From Sphingobium lignivorans (lineage in GTDB: Bacteria > Pseudomonadota > Alphaproteobacteria > Sphingomonadales > Sphingomonadaceae): a stretch of DNA of 64,000 bases. Position numbers and translations under genes: made by a program. Shown piece after piece: positions 29,910 to 39,438 of this stretch. Where the stretch lies: contig NZ_JACHKA010000001.1 of the NCBI RefSeq assembly GCF_014203955.1, positions 2,697,001 to 2,761,000 on the forward strand. Direction: 5' to 3'. The first letter of the stretch is position 1. Each line of letters starts with the position of its first letter. The notes below the pieces were generated by a model that searched no databases, had not been told where the DNA came from, and worked only from the letters and a program-made list of their open reading frames with translations.

Positions 29910-30497
29910 ATGGCGCCAATGCCACATGGCACACAGAACGGATTGGGGGCATGGCTCGGGCTGGGCGCTATCGTCATCATTCTCTTCGCTGCGGCCTCCC
30001 AATGCTCCACAGAAACGCAGACACCGGCGCAACTGGCGGCGGCCGAGTTCGCGCAGAACACCAGCCAAGGCATCGCAGCGCAGACGGCCGATCCGATTGA
30101 ACCGATGAATCGTGCCAGCCTCCGGCAGGGACTGGCCGATATGCGGGCGGCGATAAAGGCCGAAGGCATCTCCGGGGCCATGATCTACAGTCAGAATTGC
30201 TACGAGGGCTTGTCGCGGAAATTCACATGGGTGCGAATGGATGTTTGCGGCGCCGCAGACATGTTGGCCGTTCAAGCCGTCGATGTCGCCGACAGCATTC
30301 GATTATCGGAAATTGGCTATTTCGAAAGCGAGGTGGCAGCCGGGCGATACCTGGCGGCGGCCACGAGCGCCGGCCAGGATGCGTCCGAGGCCGATCAGCG
30401 GCTCGAGAAACTGAAAGCACAAACGCGCGATCGTGTGGAAGCGATAGATCCTGAACAATCAAGCGCGGAAAATGAAGATAATGGTGTCAGCTTCTAG
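29910..30497 (+). CDS. Hypothetical single-membrane-span protein next to the hxs operon
   Basis: I do not recognise this 195-residue protein. It has one N-terminal hydrophobic segment (LGAWLGLGAIVIILFAAASQC), perhaps a signal or lipobox-like anchor, then a soluble helical domain with two central cysteines (SQNCYEGLSRKFTW, MDVCGAADML). GGGGAAG precedes the ATG at a good distance. Divergent from hxsD, it may share its regulatory region and its biology, which is an inference from position only. Confidence 0.65.
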   Translation: MAPMPHGTQNGLGAWLGLGAIVIILFAAASQCSTETQTPAQLAAAEFAQNTSQGIAAQTADPIEPMNRASLRQGLADMRAAIKAEGISGAMIYSQNCYEGLSRKFTWVRMDVCGAADMLAVQAVDVADSIRLSEIGYFESEVAAGRYLAAATSAGQDASEADQRLEKLKAQTRDRVEAIDPEQSSAENEDNGVSF

Positions 30498-31246
30498 CAC
30501 TACATGGCAGAAGTTCATTGAGACGCCTGGCCGCATCCGCATTGAGGACAACGGTCCGGCGGTGAGCAAGACAGGCGCTCAATGATGGCGTGGCGCACTG
30601 CCGGCAAGGTGGGCTGGAGGTGGGCCGAGGAGTCTTTTGTCCGCCCCGCCCTGGCGGCCGGCAACTCACCCTGCCCTACGTGATTCACCTTATTGACAGG
30701 CGTCGTGAATGGGGCCGACACCGTCTGCGGGAGTGGGCGGAAGCTGGCTTCCTGGTGGGGGGGAAGCCTTGGGAGAAGAGTTTGGGTCCTGCCGGACATG
30801 ACAACAGGGCCCTTGGTGCTCGGTAAAGGTCCAGACCAGCCGAGTATTGTCATCCGCCGTTGGGTAATGCCACAAGCACGACCAGCCGCCCGGCCTGGAC
30901 GGCTCCAGCCTTGTCTCAAGGCGCCTTCGTCTCACCCAGTCGTTTTGCCCGGTCGAGGGCGTCGCGTTCGGCCCCGGGACAAGTAGGTCTTGGCCGGCCG
31001 CAATGAGACAACCTGCGAAAGTGGGAATTGAACATGGGTGAGCTTGATCTGATCCGTCGATTGCTACTCGACACCTTGGTGTAGGCGAGTATTAGATACG
31101 GGATCCTGGCCGCGCGCGCTGGAACAACAGTGCTCAGGCCATTGCTCGAAGATTTATCGACTCAGCGAGCGAGCCATGTTGGCTTTGTGCCAGCCATTAT
31201 CGAGAACCTAGTGCGAGGACTCGGCTGTGAACGATCGGGGGGATCT
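30498..31246. other. Long stretch without a supportable gene
   Basis: About 750 bases. Several frames are open on both strands but none has a ribosome-binding site, codon bias or a family I know. At 31033 an ATG opens a 16-codon stub, MGELDLIRRLLLDTLV, before TAG, possibly a truncated gene start. The region just before the CHAT gene is less GC-rich. This looks like eroded DNA at the edge of an acquired block. Confidence 0.4.
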
Positions 31247-32287
31247 ATGCGCATACTTTACGTTGCTTCGCAGACTGACGAATCTGAGACGCTCGCGCTC
31301 GAGCGTGAAATTACCGATGTGCAGCGGCAGTTGTCTCAGACGTCGCTGCGCGCCGCTGATATCGAGTTTCTTCCTGACATCACGATCGAAGCATTGCCGA
31401 TCGAACTGTCGCGCACCAAGCCCGACCTGCTGCATATTTCGGTCCATGGCGAACGCGAAGGACTGTGGTTCGCGAAGGAAGCGTTCCGAGGTCAGCCTAA
31501 GCAATTCGTTCGCTTGGCAGCCGAGCGGCTGTACGCATTTCTGGATCCCGATAAACCACCGAAACTGGTATTCCTGAACGCCTGCAATTCGCATCAGGTC
31601 GCTGAAGTCTTGGCTGAGCGCGGGATTGCGGCTATCGGAACGAGCGCGCCGATCACCAACCATGCGGCGGCGGCGGCAAGCCGGCTACTATACGAACGGC
31701 TGCTGGGTGGTAGATCAATCGCCGAGGCGTTCGAAGCCGTCAACGCCTTGGCACAGACGATCGATGACGACCGCGTCAAGCTCCACCTGTTCATGCCAGC
31801 GGGACTGGATGCCGGCACCCTCGCGCTGCATCGTGTGGTCAAGCTTGCGGCACGCCTCTCTAGCGAGGCGGTCGTCAAGCCGGGCAAGCCCGTCGCGATT
31901 CAGTTGGGGGTGATCGGCTGCCCGGCCGAGACATCCCAAGTAGTCTTCTTCACCGACGACCTGACGTTCATTTCCCAGAACAACAAATCAACCCTCGAGG
32001 AGGATTTGTGCGAAGTCATCCGAGATAACCCCCGTCGCGGCGAAATATGGACCGAAGTCGACTGGCGCGCAGACGGAGATTTCCGAGGCGCGGCATGCGG
32101 CATTACCGCAGCGGGACGAACCTTCGCCGTCAGCGGCATGCTCATCGACGCACTCGAGTCCTATGCCCGGATGTCGTCGCCCTCGCCCGAATACCTTGAT
32201 TTGCTCGCACAAGCTGTCGACTTGCTGCGCACCTATGACGGTGCCGGCCTTGCCTCGTGGCAGAAGGCGAAGCCGAAAACAGCATAG
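31247..32287 (+). CDS. Stand-alone CHAT-domain (caspase-like) protein
   Basis: The 346-residue protein has an N-terminal caspase-like CHAT domain: MRILYVASQ, then DLLHISVHGE with catalytic His67, LVFLNACNS with catalytic Cys113, and AIGTSAPITNHAA...LYERLLGG.SIAEAFEA. The C-terminal 150 residues are unfamiliar. CHAT domains are Cys peptidases, and several act as death or defence proteases in bacteria. The chosen ATG follows GGGGGGATCT and begins the conserved strand; a longer frame adds 39 residues. It heads a region with a second CHAT gene and a metalloprotease, although an IS remnant separates them. Confidence 0.8.
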   Translation: MRILYVASQTDESETLALEREITDVQRQLSQTSLRAADIEFLPDITIEALPIELSRTKPDLLHISVHGEREGLWFAKEAFRGQPKQFVRLAAERLYAFLDPDKPPKLVFLNACNSHQVAEVLAERGIAAIGTSAPITNHAAAAASRLLYERLLGGRSIAEAFEAVNALAQTIDDDRVKLHLFMPAGLDAGTLALHRVVKLAARLSSEAVVKPGKPVAIQLGVIGCPAETSQVVFFTDDLTFISQNNKSTLEEDLCEVIRDNPRRGEIWTEVDWRADGDFRGAACGITAAGRTFAVSGMLIDALESYARMSSPSPEYLDLLAQAVDLLRTYDGAGLASWQKAKPKTA

Positions 32288-32322
32288 ACCGCAACACCAC
32301 CCTCAGTCCCCTCCGATGGCTA

Positions 32323-32601
32323 ATGACGACCATGGTTTCGGATGAGGGAGCGAATTCTCATAAGGCTGAGGTGTCCAGAATGATGGCGACCCCAACAGGC
32401 GATCGTGCGGTGGCCATGACGGCTCACGAGGATCGGGGCCCCACCATTTTTCGCGCCTTTGCCGCAGCCCGGAAAACCCCCGGGCTACTAATACTGGCCA
32501 AGGGGGATGAGCAGATTGTCCATATACTAGAAGGAAAGCTGTTCTGCCAAGAGAAGGATTTGGAACAGGCGGTCGCCATATACAGAAAGCATAAACGGTA
32601 A
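32323..32601 (+). CDS. Possible small protein (92 aa) after the CHAT gene
   Basis: The frame contains a plausible folded end, PGLLILAKGDEQIVHILEGKLFCQEKDLEQAVAIYRKHKR, but the N-terminal part is less convincing and no strong ribosome-binding site marks a start. Downstream ATGs would shorten it. No family is recognised. It could be a partner of the CHAT protein or a remnant. Confidence 0.35.
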   Translation: MTTMVSDEGANSHKAEVSRMMATPTGDRAVAMTAHEDRGPTIFRAFAAARKTPGLLILAKGDEQIVHILEGKLFCQEKDLEQAVAIYRKHKR

Positions 32602-32705
32602 CCATCCGTCATATTAATCGTTTTGGGTTTTGCTGCGATCGGCTTGTCGATCACACCTGATCCAACGCCCAGAGTCGATCGGCCGCCTGATCCCTGAACA
32701 AGGGT

Positions 32706-32950
32706 TTACTTCGACTGGGATAGCGCAAGCCTCACGCCTGAAACAGCGGCTCTGCTAGGGCTGAGACTCAATCGCAGCCAGAATGCCGACGCGGTGACGA
32801 GCGCTGCGCCTGACAGGAAATTGGCGGCAAGCTTGTCGTAACGGGTCGCGACGCGGCGGAAATCCTTGGTCCGGCAGAAGGCATTTTCGATGAAGTTGGC
32901 GTCCTCAGCCGAAGATGTAGGCGGGTTTTTATAAAGTTTGGGCGTACCAC
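32706..32950 (-). pseudogene. IS5-family transposase C-terminal remnant
   Basis: Reading leftward, KLYKNPPTSSAEDANFIENAFCRTKDFRRVATRYDKLAANF is the C-terminal end of an IS5/IS427-type DDE transposase, including the RYDKLA motif, and continues SGAALVTASAFWLRL to a stop. The rest of the element is gone. It lies between the first CHAT gene and the 252-residue gene. Confidence 0.8.
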
Positions 32951-33219
32951 AGGACAGGATGGAACTAAGGGCTGGGGCGACGAAAGTTATCCGTGAACCG
33001 TAAGAGGCCCCACCAAGAAAAAGAACGCCAGTCGGACGAGTCGATATCTGGGTCTATGGCCGCGAGCGTTCGAACGCCAACCGCGCACCAACGAAATAGC
33101 CGCTCGCTAAATAGACGAAGCGCCGGGCGATAGACGACTCCGACAGAATCATGTATCCGCAGTGAAAATCATAGGTCGCATCCAGCCAGACTGTTCACTC
33201 TGAACTTGGGGGCGTTGCG

Positions 33220-33978
33220 ATGTCATTGGCAGCCTATATCGAAGAAGTCCCGCTTGCCGCGATGCAGGCGTTTTCGCAGCGGCGCGACATAAGCGAGGAT
33301 GCGCCGCCACCAGCCGATTCGGAACAGATTCGCGCTGCCGTCAATGGCAGCAGCCTGCTGTCCTTCGTCGACGGGATCGAGGGGACGGAAAAGCAAGATA
33401 TTCTCTTCTCCATCCAGTTCGCCGCCCGCGCGGCATCGGGCAAGCATGACCGGTTTCTCGAAACGCCGGCTTGGTACCGCCGCTACATCGAAGTGCTCGA
33501 ACAGGTTGGTTGGGCCGGCGAGCAGTTCGTCTTCAAGGCTGTTGGCGAACGCGAAGGCGGCGTGCGCATGGACAGCGAGGCGCTGAGCGTCATCGCCGCC
33601 ATCGCGACCGGCAATCAGCTCACCGTGCTGACCGAATCGATCAAGGCATTGCGGGCGATGGCCGACGATGATGGCATGATCGACCTGTTCGAATTTCAGG
33701 CGTCCAGCCTGCTCGGCGGCAATTTCCAGATCGGTGCCGTGGAAAAGAGTACCAGTGGGCTGCTGTCGATAGCGCTTGGCGGCTTCTATTTCAAATCCTT
33801 CGATAATCGGAAGAAATTCCTCTTCATCAAGTGGCACGAGAAAGAGGTGAACCTGTGGACAGCCGCGCAGCGGATGGTCTTCAACCCGGTCCTCTACGCG
33901 GCCGCGCGCGAGCCGATCAAGAAGCGGCTAACTGACGCCATGGACTTCATCGACACAATCGAACTGGCAGACATGTAG
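33220..33978 (+). CDS. Unknown 252-aa protein, putative effector of the CHAT module
   Basis: I do not recognise this family with confidence. The protein is soluble, without a signal peptide. It has an N-terminal helical half (ILFSIQFAARAASGKHDRF, WYRRYIEVLEQVGWAGEQFVFKAV) and a C-terminal half that looks beta-rich (FQIGAVEKSTSGLLSIALGGFYFKSF, KKFLFIKWHEKEVNLW). GGGGG precedes the ATG. It ends 27 bases before the hydrolase-CHAT gene, so they are probably one operon. A small protein before a caspase-like protease could be a cleaved toxin or pore-former, by analogy with gasdermin loci. It lacks the N-terminal Cys of bacterial gasdermins, so that identity is not claimed. Confidence 0.7.
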   Translation: MSLAAYIEEVPLAAMQAFSQRRDISEDAPPPADSEQIRAAVNGSSLLSFVDGIEGTEKQDILFSIQFAARAASGKHDRFLETPAWYRRYIEVLEQVGWAGEQFVFKAVGEREGGVRMDSEALSVIAAIATGNQLTVLTESIKALRAMADDDGMIDLFEFQASSLLGGNFQIGAVEKSTSGLLSIALGGFYFKSFDNRKKFLFIKWHEKEVNLWTAAQRMVFNPVLYAAAREPIKKRLTDAMDFIDTIELADM

Positions 33979-34005
33979 CCCCGCCGGACGGAGAGGAACC
34001 AATAA

Positions 34006-37000
34006 ATGACAACGATCAGCCTGGGGCTTGGCGTGACGTTCGAAGGCGCGTCGGGCCATGTGATTCATGATGAGACGGCTGGACGCCGGAGCTTGCGGTC
34101 CACCGATTTCGTGGCCGACGATTTTACAAGCGTCATCGACGATGCGCTCGGGGCTGCCGAGCTGGAGGTCGTCGCCGACGCGATCATCGCGCCGGATGGC
34201 GCCGCGCCCATGCGCCGCAATTTCGACGATGCCGATGGCCCGCCCACGATCACGGTCGAAGTCGGCGAGAATGAAAGTGCCGTGCTGCTGCTGGAGGATG
34301 CCGAAGGCGTCTTCCACTGGCAGTTCCCGCGCGAGGAGGACGCGCAGCGCCGGGGCATTGGCCCGGATGTGCTGGTCTTCGAGCTGACGCCGGCTGGCGA
34401 TGGCGCCTCGGATCGGCGTTCGTTCGGGAGTGCCCTGTCCTGGCTTGGCAAGAAGCTCATCGCGCCCATCCGCGTGCGCGTGGTCCGCTTTCTCGCCACC
34501 GCCACGATCGAGACAGTGATCGACCGCATCGAAGGCGATCTGAAGCTGGGTCTCGTTGTGCTGGATAGCAGCAAGAACCAGTGGCAGGCGACTGACAGAA
34601 TCCCTGCGCTCACCCCGGGACGGACGCCGCGCGTGCTGCTGCTGGTGCACGGAACCTTTTCGACCACCCTGGGCAGTTTTGCCGCGTTCGAAGTCTTGCC
34701 GGAAGGGCGCGATTTCCTGAAGCAGGCGCAAACGGACTATGATATCGTCCTCAGCGTCGATCACAAAACGCTCGCGGTCGATCCCGACGTCAACGCCAAG
34801 GAGATGCTTGAGGCGCTGGCCTTCCTGCCGCACGGCACGCACATCGATGCGGTCGCTTATTCCCGCGGCGGGCTGGTCCTGCGCGCCTTTCACCGGCTGG
34901 CCGGGCAAGGCCCCAACAAGAACCGTTTCCGTTTCGACAAATCGGTGTTCGTCGGCTGCACAAACAGGGGGACGTTGCTGGCTGAGCCGGACAATTGGGA
35001 CGATCTGCTCGACCTCTATACCAATATCGGCATCGCCGGCGGCCGCGCCTTAGGCATTTTGGGCAGCCCGCTGGCCGGGACCATCGTCACGCAACTGGTC
35101 AAGCTGCTCGGCGGCTTCGTGCGAGCACTCCCTCAGATCGGGGTCAGGGAAGGGCAAGTACCCGGCTTGGTCGCCATGCGGCCCGGCGGCAAGTTCGTCA
35201 CCGATCTCGCACAGGAAGCCTTTCCGGTCGAGCGTGCCTATGCCGTGATCTCCGACTTCGAGCCACGGCCGGGAGAAGGAAACGGGATGACGGCGGGCCT
35301 TGCCAAGGTTCTGACCGATCGCATCGTGGACCGGCTGATGCAGGAAGGGAACGATCTGGTCGTCCATTCCGCATCGATGACGAAGCTGGGCAACAACCAG
35401 ACGATCACTGAGGACAGGGTCTTTTCCTATGCGCCGAGCGAAGGCGTGTATCACACCATCTACTTCCTGACGCCCGAGACGATTGCGCGGCTCAGCGACT
35501 GGCTGCTCGCCAGGCCGACGGCCGCTGCCGTGGAACCGGAGCGACGCGATGGGGGCGTGGACGGCGGCGGCTTTGGTGGCGCAGTCCCCTGGGAAGAAGT
35601 GGAGGAATCGGCAGCGCCGGACGAGGACGCCTTCGACTGGGTGGACTTAAATATTGGACGGCCATCACACCATTATGCGGAAGGCTCCCCAGCGGATTTC
35701 GGTGCCCGGCGATCAATCGCCGACGACGATGATGGCCTTGAAACCTGGAGCCTGCCCGATAGCGACGGCGGCCATCGCGGCATAAGCTCGCCCCTCCCGC
35801 CGTCGCGCGCTTCGATCGATGACCTGGAAGAAGCGCCGCCAGCCGCCGCGGCGGCGGAACCGCCCGGGACCGCAGCCGCAGAAGAACCGCCGGCAAAGGT
35901 CGACTGCCATTTCGCCGCCGAAATGAACCCGACGCCGAAACTCGGCGGGGTGACGCCGCTGTTCCTCACCATCTCCCGCAACAAGCTGCGCCGCGCGATG
36001 CATGCGGCGGCAGCGGGCAATGACGAGGCCGTGGCTGCTGACCCGATGCTGCCACTCGACGTCGAAGTGCTGGCCATCGAAAATTGCCGGGTCTGGTCGG
36101 ACCAGCCCGAATCCGAGAACCAGGCGCAAAGCAAGATCGAAGGCGCATCGGCCAGCCAGAGCATCCCGCTGCCCGAGCGTTCGGACATATTGCGCTTCCT
36201 CGTCGAAGGCGTGGCGGCCGGCACGGCAATGATTCAGGTCGAGGTCACGCAAGGCCCGGTCGGCCTGGTCTCCTTCATGCTCGAGCCGGTTTTCATCGGG
36301 GCCGAGCAGCAGCGCCTGAGCGTCGAGCGCAATGCCGTTCCGGCCCAGCCGACGGCCCAGCATCCGGCCGTGCTGCGCATCTATGAGCAGAAGGTCCCCG
36401 GTGTCGGCCTCGTGCTGAAATATGACCTGGTCTGCATCAGGCCGAAGATCGCGGTGAAGGAAGAGCTGGTCCTCCCCGCCGGTTTTTCGGTCGAGGCCTT
36501 TTCGGCAGGCTTCCTCCAGGCCCTGAATGACGCCTGGCAATTGAGCGACGACCAGTATGACAATTTTCTCGAGAAGATCGCGGCCTACTCCGTGAACCGG
36601 ACCAACGAATTGCTCCCCGTCGGCATTCGCCAGGCGCTGTGGGACAATTGGGATAAGCTGCTCACCATCCAAGTCTTTGCGGAAAATGCGCATATTCCCT
36701 GGGAGCTACTCTATGTCGACGATCCGACAGGCCAGAACCCCCGCACGGACGGCTTCCTCGGTCAGCGCGGGCTGATCCGCTGGGTCTACAATGCCCCCCT
36801 GCCCGACGAAGAGTTGCCCATGCGCGGCGCGGATGTCCGCTATGTCATTCCCGAATACCGCGATTCGCGCCACACGCTGCCGAATTCCAAGGATGAAAAG
36901 GAAATGCTGGAGGGCTATTTCCCCGGCTGCCGCCCGGTCGAGGCAACAACCGCGGGGGTGACGGAATTCCTGCGAACGGAAGCCGAGACCAGCAGTCTGC

Positions 37001-37485
37001 TCCACTTCACCTGTCATGGCGACACAGAAATGCGCGCCGTCATCTCGGCAGATCTGCTGATGGAAGGGATCGACGGGCGCGACGGGAAGATCGTGCAGGA
37101 CCGGCTCTCGAGCGAAGTCGTGAAGCGTTATGCTCGCTTTGCCGAAATAAACCCGGCTGCCTTTGTCTTCGTCAATGCCTGCAAGACCGGCCAGACCGGG
37201 CCCAGTATCGCGGGCGTCACTGGCTTTGCCGACGCTTTCCTGCGGCCCAACGGCAAGCGCGGCGCGGCCGGCTTCATCGGTGCGCTTTGGTCGGTCGGCG
37301 ACAAGTTGGCGCTCGATTTCGCCAAGAGCTTCTATGACGGCATGGTCAAGGAGCAGCTGACCTTGGTCGAAGCCGTCAAGCAGGCGAGAAAGGCCGCGAT
37401 GGACCGATCGGACTTCACCTGGCTCGCTTACACGGTTTACGGCAACCCGCTGTCTCGTTTCGTCATGCCGGACACCGATGGTTGA
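34006..37485 (+). CDS. Alpha/beta-hydrolase-CHAT protease fusion
   Basis: A 1159-residue two-enzyme protein. Residues 205-480 are an alpha/beta hydrolase of lipase/esterase type: VLLLVHGTFSTTLGSF (oxyanion region, His215) and the nucleophile elbow AYSRGG with Ser286. Residues of about 520-650 are an acidic, Pro/Ala-rich linker. The C-terminal 250 residues are a CHAT caspase-like domain: LLHFTCHGD with catalytic His1004, FVFVNACKTG with catalytic Cys1059, GFIGALWSVGD and LVEAVKQARKAAM. The hydrolase may attack lipids and the CHAT domain may cleave a partner. The stop overlaps the next gene by eight bases. Confidence 0.85.
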   Translation: MTTISLGLGVTFEGASGHVIHDETAGRRSLRSTDFVADDFTSVIDDALGAAELEVVADAIIAPDGAAPMRRNFDDADGPPTITVEVGENESAVLLLEDAEGVFHWQFPREEDAQRRGIGPDVLVFELTPAGDGASDRRSFGSALSWLGKKLIAPIRVRVVRFLATATIETVIDRIEGDLKLGLVVLDSSKNQWQATDRIPALTPGRTPRVLLLVHGTFSTTLGSFAAFEVLPEGRDFLKQAQTDYDIVLSVDHKTLAVDPDVNAKEMLEALAFLPHGTHIDAVAYSRGGLVLRAFHRLAGQGPNKNRFRFDKSVFVGCTNRGTLLAEPDNWDDLLDLYTNIGIAGGRALGILGSPLAGTIVTQLVKLLGGFVRALPQIGVREGQVPGLVAMRPGGKFVTDLAQEAFPVERAYAVISDFEPRPGEGNGMTAGLAKVLTDRIVDRLMQEGNDLVVHSASMTKLGNNQTITEDRVFSYAPSEGVYHTIYFLTPETIARLSDWLLARPTAAAVEPERRDGGVDGGGFGGAVPWEEVEESAAPDEDAFDWVDLNIGRPSHHYAEGSPADFGARRSIADDDDGLETWSLPDSDGGHRGISSPLPPSRASIDDLEEAPPAAAAAEPPGTAAAEEPPAKVDCHFAAEMNPTPKLGGVTPLFLTISRNKLRRAMHAAAAGNDEAVAADPMLPLDVEVLAIENCRVWSDQPESENQAQSKIEGASASQSIPLPERSDILRFLVEGVAAGTAMIQVEVTQGPVGLVSFMLEPVFIGAEQQRLSVERNAVPAQPTAQHPAVLRIYEQKVPGVGLVLKYDLVCIRPKIAVKEELVLPAGFSVEAFSAGFLQALNDAWQLSDDQYDNFLEKIAAYSVNRTNELLPVGIRQALWDNWDKLLTIQVFAENAHIPWELLYVDDPTGQNPRTDGFLGQRGLIRWVYNAPLPDEELPMRGADVRYVIPEYRDSRHTLPNSKDEKEMLEGYFPGCRPVEATTAGVTEFLRTEAETSSLLHFTCHGDTEMRAVISADLLMEGIDGRDGKIVQDRLSSEVVKRYARFAEINPAAFVFVNACKTGQTGPSIAGVTGFADAFLRPNGKRGAAGFIGALWSVGDKLALDFAKSFYDGMVKEQLTLVEAVKQARKAAMDRSDFTWLAYTVYGNPLSRFVMPDTDG

Positions 37486-38293
37486 CGTCATCCCGGGCGG
37501 GTCGGGCTCGTCGCTCGATGTCGAACTGGTGGCCGCGCGGGCGGCCGCGCTCCCCGGCGAGATCCGCGCGGCCCTAGCCGATCGGGGCATTCGCATCGTG
37601 GCGTGCCGCGACAATGTGACCGACTATCAGCCGAACATGGCGGAGCTGCTGCCGCGAAACTGGCCCGCGGGGGTCACCTGGTCGGTCGTACCGGGATGCT
37701 TCATCCCCGCCCAAAGCGTCGTCGTGATCGCTACTCTGGGCGATGACGACGAGCGCCACATTCCCGCCAAAGGCGAGAAGCACGGCTCCTTCGACCTGGT
37801 GATCCATGAAGTGATGCACGCAGACGACATCCTGCTGCAGGACAATGTCTGGCGCCGGCGGAGCGACAATCCGCAGTTCCGCAGCGCCTGGGCAGCGGAC
37901 ATCGCGGCCCAGGGATTCGAGCGATATGCCTATGAAAGGGCGCAAGCCGAAGAGGCCTATGCCGAGAGCGCCGCACGGCATTTTGCCGGCGATGATCGGC
38001 TGGAGGTCGAATGGCCCGCAATGGCGGAATTCTGGCGATCGACGTCCTATCCGGTTGCGGTCGGCGAGACCCGCCGCGCCATCGTAAGCCGTGGTACCCA
38101 TAGCGTGGGAACGGCGCGCGCCTTGGGAGAAGCCGGTTTCCAGCTCGATCTGGTGGCGACGAGCGAGGATGGGATTATCGGCCATGCGCTCGTCGCCCTT
38201 GAGCCGGGCGACGCCGGATATGATGCGGTAGACCGCCAATTTTCGCGCCGCCGGGATTTCGGCAGTGAGATCATCGTGCTGGAGCCGTTCTGA
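37478..38293 (+). CDS. HExxH zinc metalloprotease-like protein of the CHAT module
   Basis: The 271-residue protein contains HEVMH (His110, Glu111, His114) in a helix, LVIHEVMHADD, and a downstream acidic helix (AEEAYAESAARHFAG) offering Glu159 or Glu163 as third zinc ligand. This spacing fits a zincin of the ATLF/lethal-factor or M-type group. There is no signal peptide. It overlaps the hydrolase-CHAT gene by eight bases, so the two are translationally coupled. A protease coupled to a caspase-like protein suggests a proteolytic cascade. The family is not named because only the motif is clear. Confidence 0.75.
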   Translation: MVDVIPGGSGSSLDVELVAARAAALPGEIRAALADRGIRIVACRDNVTDYQPNMAELLPRNWPAGVTWSVVPGCFIPAQSVVVIATLGDDDERHIPAKGEKHGSFDLVIHEVMHADDILLQDNVWRRRSDNPQFRSAWAADIAAQGFERYAYERAQAEEAYAESAARHFAGDDRLEVEWPAMAEFWRSTSYPVAVGETRRAIVSRGTHSVGTARALGEAGFQLDLVATSEDGIIGHALVALEPGDAGYDAVDRQFSRRRDFGSEIIVLEPF

Positions 38294-38644
38294 ATCTCCG
38301 GCGTGCCCCCTTGTTTGATCGATCGTCCAGCTATGCGTTCACCGTCGATGCCTACATTCGCGGTATCAGCAGAACGCATTGGCAACCTGTACCCGCCGGG
38401 GCGTCGAGCAATTGGCTTCGAAAATCTGGGGCAAGCCAACTTGGATCGTCACGCATTTCTCTGGCGTTGTCGAACTTCGGCTTTGCGCGACATCGATGGG
38501 TGAGTTTGCCAGTCCAGGCTTGGGCCACCTGCCGAATAATATGATTGCTTTGTTCCATGCCTTACCGAAATCCCATGGTCAGCAGCCGACCCAATTGCGG
38601 ACATAACATGGGGGTGGCAATAACGCCGTTATGGCAGGGCCACG
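38294..38644. other. Intergenic stretch after the CHAT module
   Basis: Frames are short and overlap on both strands without ribosome-binding sites. No terminator, repeat or recognised family was seen. The stretch is probably the junction between the CHAT operon and the IS-damaged region that follows. Confidence 0.4.
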
Positions 38645-38998
38645 ATCAAAAAGCCGCAGCGAAAGAAGGCCCTGAGCTACGCCAAGGATCGTCGGAACGT
38701 TTATGGCGAGGATGACAAGGCATCTCGCAAGGCGATCCCGGCTCGCAAGGCGGTCGAGAACGGGAAGGTCAGGCGGAATGCTAACCAAGCCCTGGAAGCA
38801 GTTGAGCAATTGCACGAAGCCGCTTTGGATTTGATCGATAGCTCTCTCCGTTACGACATCACACGCGTTGGTGGATGGAAAAAGGGTGCCGATGCCCCGC
38901 TCGCTGAGTATATCGACCTTCAGGCGCGACGCCGCTCTTGGCGTGATCTTTCTCCCAATCGGCCTGGCCTGCTGCCGGTTTGGTGGACACCGAGATAG
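38645..38998 (+). pseudogene. Truncated hypothetical gene cut by an IS3 element
   Basis: An open frame begins IKKPQRKKALSYAKDRRNVYGE and continues KKGADAPLAEYIDLQARRRSWRDLSPNRPG. It is strongly basic at the start, with good protein-like composition. No start codon lies in frame upstream, and the last residues (LLPVWWTPR) come from the end of an IS3-type element that begins near 38979. I know no function. Either the start has mutated or the 5' end is lost. Confidence 0.5.
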
Positions 38999-39400
38999 GC
39001 TCATTTAGGCTACCCCAGCTTCTCGCTCGAAGTCGATAGGGCTGAGGTAACCCAGGGTCGAGTGACGCCGGGTCGGATTGTAGAAGCACTCGATGTATTC
39101 GAACACGTCCGCCTTCGCCTGTGCCCTCGTGCGGTAGACCTTTTTCCCGATCCGCTCGGTCTTGAGCGAGGAGAAGAAGCTTTCCATCGCGGCGTTATCC
39201 CAGACGTTGCCGGACCTGCTCATCGAACAGGTGACGCCGTTGTCGGCCATGAGCCGCTGGAACTGCTCGCTGGTATATTGGCTACCCTGGTCCGAGTGAT
39301 GCAGCAGGGCATCGGGCTTTCCGCGTCGCCAGATCGCCATGATGAGCGCATCGGTAACGAGCTGGGCGGTCATCGTGTCGCTCATCGACCGTACGACGCA
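38979..39400 (-). mobile_element. IS3-family element remnant (3' part of transposase)
   Basis: Reading leftward from about 39400, SMSDTMTAQLVTDALIMAIWRRG, HHSDQGSQYTS (DDE Asp), MSRSGNVWDNAAMESFFSSLKTE (catalytic Glu) and FYNPTRRHSTLGYLSPIDFE end at the stop at 39005. This is the C-terminal half of an IS3-type OrfB integrase. TGGTGGACACC near 38979 looks like the terminal repeat. The 5' half is missing and the break lies next to the GIY-YIG gene. Confidence 0.85.
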
Positions 39401-39438
39401 ACTCATGCTTTCCAGACTGCGGCTGCAGCTGCGGCGAT

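Noticed and set aside
30515..30935. Two overlapping leftward frames (about 80 and 134 codons)
   Set aside because: No ribosome-binding site, no family, and low-complexity Pro/Ser composition.
33220..33978. Identification of the 252-aa protein as a bacterial gasdermin
   Set aside because: Location beside a CHAT protease fits, but the N-terminal palmitoylated Cys and the gasdermin-like opening are absent.
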